Assembly (NCBI GenBank): GCA_947629125.1
Contig: CANRCO010000031.1
Coordinates: 1-11,894 of the forward strand
Source of the DNA: an uncultured Bacilli bacterium
GTDB taxonomy: Bacteria; Bacillota_I; Bacilli_A; RF39; UBA660
DNA length: 11,894 nt
Reading direction: 5' to 3'
The notes below the pieces were generated by a model, which was given only the letters and a program-made list of their open reading frames with translations, ran no database searches and was not told where the DNA came from. Positions 6,847 to 11,894 of the stretch are shown piece by piece; the stretch's first letter is position 1; the number at the start of each line of letters is the position of its first letter. Made by a program: the position numbers and the translations under genes.

Positions 6847-8685
6847 CTATCTAGCTTTATTAACGTTATCTAATTCATTTTCAATATAACCTAAATATGA
6901 AAAATAACTATTTTTTTCTTCCTCATTATTAAAGGTTAAAGAATTAATATCATCTTGAATATTACTAATATCAATTTTTATTTGACCATAATCTTTAACT
7001 TTAATGGTATTGATTGTATTTTCAATATTTGCAATAATACAATCTTTTGCTAAGTCATCATTAGTTTGGGCTCTTTTTAATTGAGTTTTAATAACTTTTA
7101 ATTCATTAGTTATATTCTTTCTTAAAGTATCAACATCTTCAAATTCATCACTAGCAGTTTCAATGGTTTCTTCTTCAACGTCATTTTCAACATCACTAGC
7201 AATTTCAATATCATCAATTTCTTGATTTTCTTCATTGAAATCTTCTTCTAAGTTATCTTGAGCTTTATTTTCTTGATAAGTTCTTATTTTATCGACAACT
7301 TGATTAGGAATGTCTTTTAAATCACTTAATTTATGATTTTTTAAAATCCGTTTATTGAATAAGTTTAAACCAGCTTTTAAAGCAACTACACTTGATATTG
7401 ATTGTAAAGCCGAAGTCATAACACTTTGACTAGAAACTAAAGCATTAATAGTTGTAACGCCATTAGATGCTGTCCAAACGCCATTAACTGGATTAAATGT
7501 TGCTCCAATTAACTTACCTAAAACTGTACTAACTCCATGAGTTATTCCATGTAATGATGGATAGTTTGCCCAAAGAAGTGAACTAAATTGCATAAAGGTT
7601 GGAATTACTAAATATTTAGCTAAAACTATTACTAAAGCAATAATTGCTAAATATTTTAAAGCAACTAACATATTATGAGTAATATTGGATTTTTTAACAC
7701 TAACGATTTCATCCTCATCTTCATAATCATCATAATAATCTTCATCATCATAATCTTCTTCGTAATTATCATCATAATCATTATAAATGTCTTCTTCTTT
7801 ATCGTTAGATAAATCGTTATCATCTTCTATAATATCTTCTTTATTTTCTTCTTTATCATTATCTTCTTTTTCATCAATAGTATCTTCTGGATTATTATCA
7901 ATTGAAGTTGGTGCTACATTTTCAACAATAACTGGTAAATCATTATTTTCTACTATAACATCTTCTGGGTTTTCTTCTTCATTAGCATTTTCTTTTATTA
8001 CAATTTCAGCTTTTTCAATTGGTTGTGGTAAATGGATATCTTCTATATTATTATCAACATTTTCATCATTAAAATAATTTTCATTTTCTTCATGAATATC
8101 TTCTTCAACATTGTTATTCTTTTGATATTCATCTTCATTAATAAAATCTTCAACATCTGCCAATTCTTGTGGTTCTTCACTAATATCTTGTTTAGCTTCT
8201 TCTTCAACAATTACTTTACTATTTTCTTCAATATTATCATTTTCTATTTTTTCAGTAGTTTCAATGACTTGTTCAACAGTTTCTTTATTTTTTTTATTTA
8301 ATCTATCTAAACAATTATTAAATTCTATTAAATCATCTTTTGCTACACAAAATTTAGAATCTTTAGAATAATTAAAATCTTCATAACCTAATGAAGTATC
8401 ATCAATAATTTTTTTAAATATCCTTAACATTGTATTATAAATTTGTTTTTCTTCCTCGTTAGAACAATTAACAATTTTATAATTTAAATAATTAATATTA
8501 TCTACCGCTGAATTAGCAATTATTTCGGCAAAAAAAGATAATTTAGTATTTTCGTTATAATCAAAATCCTTTTTTAATTTTTGTTCCAACTCTTCTAAAG
8601 ATATCATACCTAAATCATATTGTCTTCTTAATACAAATTGTTCTTTTGCGGTTTGAAAATAAGTTGTTGAATAATCTGTTTGCAT
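6847..8685 (-). CDS. Acidic membrane-hairpin protein A1, function unknown
   Basis: I recognise no characterised family for this 612-residue protein, a shorter paralogue of A2. The start is ATG at 8683-8685, because GGGAGG lies six bases upstream; a frame extension to 8739 would overlap the promoter and lacks a site. Residues 9-132 hold the helical domain shared with A2, including the SHOCT-like GMISLEEL (26-33), EEEKQIY and EFNNCLD. Residues 140-326 are dominated by Glu, Asp and Asn, ending in a dense Asp/Glu/Tyr tract at about 300-326. Two membrane helices follow (about 340-362 and 420-443), with a loop of about 57 residues containing FMQFSSLLW, FNPVNGVW and TINAL. The C-terminus has a second acidic linker (475-516) and a helical segment (about 517-606). 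Both termini are predicted to be cytoplasmic. It heads a likely A1-B1 transcription unit. Confidence 0.88.
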   Translation of the reverse strand: MQTDYSTTYFQTAKEQFVLRRQYDLGMISLEELEQKLKKDFDYNENTKLSFFAEIIANSAVDNINYLNYKIVNCSNEEEKQIYNTMLRIFKKIIDDTSLGYEDFNYSKDSKFCVAKDDLIEFNNCLDRLNKKNKETVEQVIETTEKIENDNIEENSKVIVEEEAKQDISEEPQELADVEDFINEDEYQKNNNVEEDIHEENENYFNDENVDNNIEDIHLPQPIEKAEIVIKENANEEENPEDVIVENNDLPVIVENVAPTSIDNNPEDTIDEKEDNDKEENKEDIIEDDNDLSNDKEEDIYNDYDDNYEEDYDDEDYYDDYEDEDEIVSVKKSNITHNMLVALKYLAIIALVIVLAKYLVIPTFMQFSSLLWANYPSLHGITHGVSTVLGKLIGATFNPVNGVWTASNGVTTINALVSSQSVMTSALQSISSVVALKAGLNLFNKRILKNHKLSDLKDIPNQVVDKIRTYQENKAQDNLEEDFNEENQEIDDIEIASDVENDVEEETIETASDEFEDVDTLRKNITNELKVIKTQLKRAQTNDDLAKDCIIANIENTINTIKVKDYGQIKIDISNIQDDINSLTFNNEEEKNSYFSYLGYIENELDNVNKAR

Positions 8686-8710
8686 AATGAACCTCCCTTT
8701 TTTCAAATTT

Positions 8711-8739
8711 ATTCTATCATATTTGTTAAATAAAAACAA
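8711..8739 (-). promoter_or_regulatory. A1 promoter overlapping the ftsL terminator
   Basis: On the minus strand TTGTTT (8739-8734) and TAGAAT (8716-8711) are 17 bp apart. An overlapping alternative is TTGCTT (8743-8738) with TATGAT (8721-8716) at 16 bp. Either start yields a short leader before A1. The -35 box sits within the terminator stem and its T-run, so termination of the division-gene transcript and initiation of the A1 transcript use the same DNA. Confidence 0.6.
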
Positions 8740-8756
8740 GCAATCAATGTTGCTTG
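8732..8756 (-). terminator. Intrinsic terminator after ftsL
   Basis: The sequence CAAGCAA, a 6-base loop and TTGCTTG form a perfect 7-bp stem (8756-8750 with 8743-8737). Five T residues and then ATTT follow on the minus strand. It begins immediately after the ftsL stop codon TAG and should end the mraZ-rsmH-ftsL transcript. Confidence 0.8.
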
Positions 8757-9050
8757 CTATTCTATAGTTTTAATATTGTCATTATTATAAGAAAGCCCAA
8801 AATCACTTGCTACTTGTTGAATATTTTCTAGGGAAACTAATTCATCTATTTGCATATTCAAACTTTCATTAACATTTTGTTGTTTTTCAATTTTACTATT
8901 TACTTGTTCTAATTTAATATTAGATTCTGATAAAAGGGCTTTAGTATAAACATTTACTACTGGTATAGCTATTAAAAGACAAACTAAAATAAAATATATA
9001 AATTTTTCTCCTTTAAAAAATTTAGTTTTTTTAACTGTAGTTTTACGCAT
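8757..9050 (-). CDS. ftsL: Cell division protein FtsL
   Basis: The 97-residue product has the FtsL plan: a short basic cytoplasmic tail (KKTKFFKGEK), one membrane helix at about 17-37, then an extracytoplasmic coiled coil (about 40-75), including a LENIQQVASDFGL segment like the end of known FtsL proteins. FtsL joins DivIC/FtsB at the division site and activates the septal peptidoglycan synthase FtsW-FtsI. The family diverges quickly, so position after rsmH is an important part of the identification. The ATG follows GAAAGGG, which lies inside the end of rsmH, and the intergenic gap is only four bases. In most Firmicutes pbpB/ftsI follows, but here a terminator comes next. Retention of FtsL hints that septal wall synthesis, and so a cell wall, may be kept, but the window cannot prove this. 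Confidence 0.85.
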   Translation of the reverse strand: MRKTTVKKTKFFKGEKFIYFILVCLLIAIPVVNVYTKALLSESNIKLEQVNSKIEKQQNVNESLNMQIDELVSLENIQQVASDFGLSYNNDNIKTIE

Positions 9051-9054
9051 AGTA

Positions 9055-9966
9055 TCAAACCCTTTCTATTATTCTTAATTTAGCACTTTTACTTCGTGAA
9101 TTTTCTTGTAATTCTTGTGATGTTGGTAAAAGTGGTTTTTTATTTATCAATTTTATTTTTGGTTGATAATCTTGTGGAATTTGTGGCATTCCTTTAAAGA
9201 TTTCATCAACTTCACTATATTTTTTAAAAATTTGTTTAACAATTCTATCTTCTAATGAATGAAATGTTATAACACAAATACGTCCACCTTTATTTAATAA
9301 ATCAATGGCTTGTGGTAATACTTCTTTTAAACTTTCTAATTCTTGATTTACTTCAATTCGAATCGCTTGAAAAATTTTTCTTTCCGGATGATGTAAATTA
9401 AAGTATTTAGCTCCAACTGCACTTTCTATAATTTTTACTAACTCTAATGTACTTGTTATATTTTTTTGTTGGCGAACATTTACTATTTTTTTAGCAATTA
9501 ATCGTGAATTTTTTTCTTCACCATATTCAAAAAATATTTTGACAAGTTCATTAAGTGAATAATTATTAACAACATCACTGGCAGTTAATTTTTGCTCAAG
9601 ATTCATGCGCATATCTAAAGGTCCATCTTTCATAAAAGAAAAACCACGGTTTGCTTCATCAATCTGAGGAGATGAAAAACCTAAATCAAAGATTATACCA
9701 TCTACTTTTTTAGTAATATACTTTGGCATTTCTCGAAAATTAGCATGAAAAATTTTAAAATTTGACGAGATTTCACTTAATGCTTTTGCTGAATGTTCCA
9801 TGGCTAATTCATCAGCATCAAAGGCGAAAAGAAAACCCCTTTTCATTCGCTTTAAAATTTCTTGGCTATGACCGGCATATCCGAGTGTGGCATCGACATA
9901 TACACCATCTTCTTTGATATTTAAATTATCAATTACTTCTTTAAGCATTACACTATAATGTTTCAT
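9055..9966 (-). CDS. rsmH: 16S rRNA (cytosine1402-N4)-methyltransferase RsmH
   Basis: RsmH (MraW) adds a methyl group from SAM to N4 of cytosine 1402 in the 16S rRNA decoding centre. The 303-residue length is normal. Visible family motifs are HYSVMLKEVI at the start, the SAM-binding DATLGYAGHS (25-34), FDLGFSSPQID (93-103), RGFSFMKDGPLDMRM (107-121), FQAIRIEVN (199-207), FHSLEDR (235-241) and the closing RSKSAKLR (291-298). The start codon shares one base with the mraZ stop codon (TAATG), and no strong ribosome binding site is seen, so translation is probably coupled to mraZ. The gene ends in TGA, evidence for the standard genetic code. ftsL begins four bases later. The identification is certain. 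Confidence 0.97.
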   Translation of the reverse strand: MKHYSVMLKEVIDNLNIKEDGVYVDATLGYAGHSQEILKRMKRGFLFAFDADELAMEHSAKALSEISSNFKIFHANFREMPKYITKKVDGIIFDLGFSSPQIDEANRGFSFMKDGPLDMRMNLEQKLTASDVVNNYSLNELVKIFFEYGEEKNSRLIAKKIVNVRQQKNITSTLELVKIIESAVGAKYFNLHHPERKIFQAIRIEVNQELESLKEVLPQAIDLLNKGGRICVITFHSLEDRIVKQIFKKYSEVDEIFKGMPQIPQDYQPKIKLINKKPLLPTSQELQENSRSKSAKLRIIERV

Positions 9967-10400
9967 TAATAATTCCCATCTGTAAATAGATTTTCAGCAA
10001 TATCTTCTAGTTTTTCACTATTTTGAGCTAAGAAATCATTCCAAGCAACGTCACTCCATATTTCAACCCTATCATTAGCACCAATAACTAAACATTCCTT
10101 ATTTAATCCAGCATAACTAACTAAAGTTGAAGCAATATTAATACGACCTTGCTTATCTAAAATACATTCCGCAGCGCCCGAAAAGAAAGTTCTAATAAAT
10201 GTTCGAGCATCTTTTTTTGTAAAAGGCAAAGTATTAAGTTTTTCTACTATCTTGTTCCATTCACTCATGGAATAAACATATAAGCATTTTTCTAAACCAC
10301 GAGTTATAATAAATTTTTCTCCTAATTCATTACGGAACTTAGTAGGAATAACTATTCGGCCTTTTTCATCAATATTATGATGATATTCACCCATGAACAT
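9966..10400 (-). CDS. mraZ: Transcriptional regulator MraZ
   Basis: MraZ is a DNA-binding regulator of the division and cell wall gene cluster, which it heads. The 144-residue protein opens MFMGEYHHNIDEKGRIVIP and carries the two AbrB/SpoVT-type halves of the family, with DEKGRIVIP at 11-19 and DKQGRINI at 82-89. The first ATG is preferred over the one two codons later because family members begin MFMGEY and a GGGGGA site precedes it. Three tandem 10-bp elements with GTGG cores lie immediately upstream and match known MraZ sites, so autoregulation is expected. The third element overlaps the ribosome binding site DNA. The stop codon overlaps the rsmH start by one base. Confidence 0.97.
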   Translation of the reverse strand: MFMGEYHHNIDEKGRIVIPTKFRNELGEKFIITRGLEKCLYVYSMSEWNKIVEKLNTLPFTKKDARTFIRTFFSGAAECILDKQGRINIASTLVSYAGLNKECLVIGANDRVEIWSDVAWNDFLAQNSEKLEDIAENLFTDGNY

Positions 10401-10406
10401 TTAAAT

Positions 10407-10436
10407 CCCCCACTTTCCACCACAATGTACCACTGC
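10407..10436 (-). promoter_or_regulatory. Three tandem MraZ boxes
   Basis: Reading the minus strand, three consecutive 10-base units are GCAGTGGTAC, ATTGTGGTGG and AAAGTGGGGG. Their GTGG cores are exactly one helical turn apart (10433, 10423, 10413). Established MraZ sites are direct repeats at this phase, TGGG-type in Escherichia coli and AAAGTG-type in mycoplasmas. The boxes sit just past the proposed start site and run into the mraZ ribosome binding site. Confidence 0.85.
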
Positions 10437-10444
10437 TTACTAAA

Positions 10445-10473
10445 ATATTACTGCAAAATAAAAAAAAAGTAAA
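10445..10473 (-). promoter_or_regulatory. Probable mraZ promoter
   Basis: TTTACT (10473-10468) and TAATAT (10450-10445) are 17 bp apart on the minus strand, each matching four of six consensus bases. The start site would fall near 10438, next to the first MraZ box, which fits regulation by MraZ. The -35 box overlaps the terminator of the upstream gene. The boxes are weak, so this is a tentative call. Confidence 0.45.
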
Positions 10474-10490
10474 TATATTTTTTACTTTTT
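10461..10490 (-). terminator. AT-rich terminator before mraZ
   Basis: A perfect 10-bp stem, AAAAAGTAAA paired with TTTACTTTTT, has a 7-base loop and is followed by further T residues on the minus strand. It lies 32 bases after the stop codon of the anchored protein gene and should separate that transcript from mraZ. The stem has only one G-C pair, so it may be leaky. Confidence 0.55.
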
Positions 10491-10521
10491 CTATTAAATT
10501 TACATTAATTGACAATAAATT

Positions 10522-10974
10522 TTAGTTGACTTCTACATAGATTTTGAATTGGAGATTTTTCATATCAGGATTATCTAATTTTATGGTATAAAAATGAGTT
10601 TCGTTACTATCAATTTTAACTTTATTTAAAATTCGTTCATCATGATTAGCAAAATATTGAGTTTTAGTTTTAGTTAAATCACTAACTAAACGATAGCTGG
10701 CTAATGAACTAGTATTTTTAACATTTAATAAATATACAGTATATTCTTTAGTTTGTAAGCTATTATTAGTAATAGAAAAATCAACATTCAAAGCTTCTTC
10801 TTTTGTCGAAATTTCTTGACCATTTAAATAATTAATTGATATATCGTTAACAACACTTACTAAACTTGTATCATTATTTTCTGGTTCATAAAGTATATAA
10901 TCAATCCCAATTCCTAAAGTCATTACAAATAATAAAGCAATAAGAATTAAGACAGTTTTATATTTTCTTCGCAT
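10522..10974 (-). CDS. Membrane-anchored extracytoplasmic protein, function unknown
   Basis: I do not recognise this 150-residue protein. It begins with a basic MRRKYK segment and one hydrophobic helix at about 7-27, which reads as an uncleaved signal anchor; no lipobox cysteine is present. The outer part (about 40-150) is rich in alternating hydrophobic and polar residues (DFSITNNSLQTKEYTVYLLNV, THFYTIKLDNPDMKNLQFKIYVEV), which suggests a beta-sandwich. The start has a modest GGGA site five bases upstream. It sits between hrb and mraZ with gaps of 108 and 121 bases, and it has its own candidate -10 box and a terminator behind it, so it is probably a single-gene unit. A role at the cell surface is inferred only from topology. 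Confidence 0.8.
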   Translation of the reverse strand: MRRKYKTVLILIALLFVMTLGIGIDYILYEPENNDTSLVSVVNDISINYLNGQEISTKEEALNVDFSITNNSLQTKEYTVYLLNVKNTSSLASYRLVSDLTKTKTQYFANHDERILNKVKIDSNETHFYTIKLDNPDMKNLQFKIYVEVN

Positions 10975-10996
10975 ACATATCCCAACCCTACTTTTT

Positions 10997-11031
10997 ATTA
11001 TATGAATTAAGAAAAATTTCTCTTCTTAATT
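10997..11031 (-). promoter_or_regulatory. Perfect -10 box behind a 9-bp inverted repeat
   Basis: On the minus strand TATAAT lies at 11002-10997, about 22 bases before the anchored protein gene. Immediately upstream, at 11005-11031, AATTAAGAA and its exact complement TTCTTAATT flank a 9-base spacer. No T-run follows, so it is not a terminator. It occupies the -35 region, where no TTGACA-like box is found, which suits an operator or activator site. Confidence 0.4.
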
Positions 11032-11082
11032 TTAACATAACTTAAGTTAAAGATATTAGCAATGACTTTTTGATAAAATAAG

Positions 11083-11721
11083 CTATTTTTTGACAAAATA
11101 TTTACGTTCAACCCCACAACGTGGGCAAATAAAGTCCTCTGGTAAGCTGCCTTCATGAACATAACCACAAATAGTACAAATCCAAACTTCTTGACCACTA
11201 GCTGTAGTTTTTTTCTCTAATTTATCAGTATCTAACTTATTATAAGTTGGAGCATTCTTATTAACTGCCCCTTTTAAAACTTCTTTATAATATTTATAAG
11301 TTAAAGGATTCTCTTCATTTACTAATTTTTGCTTATTTACCTTAGCAATAAAAATATCGTGGGTATCGCAATCAATTGTATCAATTACATCTGCTGTTAA
11401 ATAACCGATTATATTATCAGTTAATACATTACAATCATCAATTGTTTCATAATTATAGTTATTAAATTTATCAGTACCGCTTTTAAAGCCAAATGTTTTA
11501 ATTAGTTCTAAATCTGTATCTTGAGATAAAATGCTTAGAGCTAACTTTTTAGTTTTTTTAATTATTTCATTAGTATAATTATTTTTATTAACACTAACCG
11601 TAATTATTAAATTATTAACATCACTTGTAATTTGACAAGCAGTATTTATAATACAACCACAATTTTTAGAACTTAATAAATACATTCCATAAGAAAAATA
11701 GTTCATTAAATTATCGTTCAT
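11083..11721 (-). CDS. Flavin reductase-rubredoxin fusion (high molecular weight rubredoxin type)
   Basis: The 212-residue protein joins a flavin reductase-like split-barrel domain (about 4-150), which in this family binds FMN, to a C-terminal rubredoxin (about 178-212). The first part has NTACQITSD (26-34), followed by the VSVNKNNYT strand and DNIIGYL...THDIFIAKV, as in flavin reductase-like proteins. The second part binds iron through Cys182, Cys185, Cys199 and Cys202 (WICTICGY and DFICPRCG); its short 13-residue spacing is of the rubrerythrin type. In anaerobes such fusions pass electrons from NAD(P)H to oxygen- or NO-reducing flavodiiron proteins, or to other rubredoxin-dependent enzymes. 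The physiological partner here is unknown. The start lies eight bases after dnaJ, and AGGTGG overlaps the dnaJ stop, so the pair is probably co-transcribed. Confidence 0.9.
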   Translation of the reverse strand: MNDNLMNYFSYGMYLLSSKNCGCIINTACQITSDVNNLIITVSVNKNNYTNEIIKKTKKLALSILSQDTDLELIKTFGFKSGTDKFNNYNYETIDDCNVLTDNIIGYLTADVIDTIDCDTHDIFIAKVNKQKLVNEENPLTYKYYKEVLKGAVNKNAPTYNKLDTDKLEKKTTASGQEVWICTICGYVHEGSLPEDFICPRCGVERKYFVKK

Positions 11722-11729
11722 ATTTCCAC

Positions 11730-11894
11730 CTACTTCAAATATTTATTAAATTCTTTAATTTCGCTAGCTTCATCTAAACCAGTTTTATCTAAATCTTTAA
11801 ATAAAGTTTTTTGTTTATGATTTAATTTAGTTGGAATTAATACGTTATAAATTAGATACATATTACCGTGACCAAGAGCATTAACTCTTTTAAC
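11730..11894 (-). CDS. dnaJ: Chaperone DnaJ, C-terminal end only
   Basis: The last 54 codons of a gene that enters from beyond the window are visible, ending in TAG at 11730-11732. The reading VKRVNALGHGNMYLIYNVLIP followed by KLNHKQKTLF matches the end of the second substrate-binding domain of DnaJ, where related proteins have a GKG-x-x-R-GRGD-x-YV-x-x-V-x-P pattern. The short tail after it (KDLDKTGLDEASEIKEFNKYLK) is normal. DnaJ is the Hsp40 partner of DnaK and delivers unfolded proteins to it. The J domain and zinc centre lie outside the window. The stop codon is part of the ribosome binding site of the following flavin reductase-rubredoxin gene. Confidence 0.88.
   Translation of the reverse strand, partial: VKRVNALGHGNMYLIYNVLIPTKLNHKQKTLFKDLDKTGLDEASEIKEFNKYLK

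Larger units (their letters stand above)
6562..8739 (-). repeat. First copy of the duplicated A-B module
   Basis: This unit comprises the promoter (8711-8739), A1 and B1. It is the shorter copy and lies directly behind the ftsL terminator. Its parallels with 3301-6553 extend through regulatory DNA, both proteins and the gene junction, so the whole transcription unit appears to have been duplicated. Confidence 0.8.

Noticed and set aside
7787..8301. Ser-rich and Phe/Ile-rich plus-strand frames
   Set aside because: They are the complements of the Glu/Asp/Asn-rich tract of A1 (GAA/GAT read as TTC/ATC), not genes. The same explanation covers 4990-5184 opposite A2.
6847..8685. A proteins as EzrA or another known divisome protein, or as a divergent penicillin-binding protein in the pbpB position
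   Set aside because: EzrA has one N-terminal membrane helix and spectrin-like repeats, and penicillin-binding proteins need SxxK, SxN and KTG motifs. A1 and A2 instead have a central two-helix hairpin and none of these motifs.
8686..8739. Upstream extension of A1 by 18 codons
   Set aside because: The extension would cover the promoter and the terminator T-run and has no ribosome binding site, whereas the internal ATG at 8685 has GGGAGG six bases upstream and aligns with the shared domain.
11032..11082. Possible terminator directly after the rubredoxin fusion
   Set aside because: Only short, weak complementarities are present and no T-run follows, so I do not call one.
11007..11198. 63-codon minus-strand reading frame overlapping the end of the rubredoxin fusion
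   Set aside because: It lies mostly inside the well-supported rubredoxin coding region in another frame, lacks a good ribosome binding site and has no recognisable content.
1..11894. CRISPR array, tRNA, rRNA or transposase
   Set aside because: No regularly spaced repeats, cloverleaf-forming sequence, rRNA segments or transposase-like coding were seen; nearly all of the window is accounted for by the listed genes.

Overview
All recognisable genes in this window lie on the minus strand. The DNA is very AT-rich, and the gene set points to a low-GC, Gram-positive-derived anaerobe near the Bacilli/Mollicutes border. The evidence is Firmicutes-type RpoB, the Firmicutes order ybxB-rpoB, the order mraZ-rsmH-ftsL, and a flavoprotein-rubredoxin fusion typical of anaerobes. 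The standard code is in use: tryptophan is TGG and rsmH ends in TGA, which argues against a Mycoplasma or Spiroplasma with code 4. An uncultured, reduced-genome gut lineage would fit, but this is inference.

In transcription order (high to low coordinates) the window holds: the 3' end of dnaJ (11730-11894); a flavin reductase-rubredoxin fusion, hrb-like (11083-11721); an anchored extracytoplasmic protein of unknown function (10522-10974); an AT-rich terminator and the mraZ promoter with three 10-bp-phased MraZ boxes (10407-10490); mraZ, rsmH and ftsL (8757-10400); and a good intrinsic terminator directly after ftsL (8732-8756). The usual next gene of the division and cell wall cluster, pbpB/ftsI, is absent here.

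In its place, between ftsL and ybxB-rpoB, sits a 5.4-kb tandemly duplicated two-gene module, here called A1-B1 (6562-8739) and A2-B2 (3301-6553). Each A gene encodes a large, very acidic protein. It has a SHOCT-like helical N-terminus, a conserved two-helix membrane hairpin and helical cytoplasmic arms. Each B gene encodes a small soluble protein of 85-91 residues with a nearly invariant PDNQFKADLLNLF motif. The duplication includes the control region: both copies show a hairpin, TTGTTT, 17 bp, TATGATARAAT and an almost identical distance to the start codon. Both also have the A stop codon TAG buried in the B ribosome binding site. I recognise no characterised family for A. B only loosely recalls the small DUF1292/YrzB proteins. 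This module is the best candidate for an undescribed system.

Downstream, ybxB (2613-3215) and the first 842 codons of rpoB (1-2528) each have a strong sigma-70-type promoter. The rpoB promoter overlaps the end of ybxB. The rifampicin pocket of this RpoB carries Lys and Asp where Escherichia coli has Gln513 and His526, so native rifampicin resistance is predicted. No gene-free stretch longer than about 125 bases exists, and I see no rRNA, tRNA, CRISPR array or insertion sequence.
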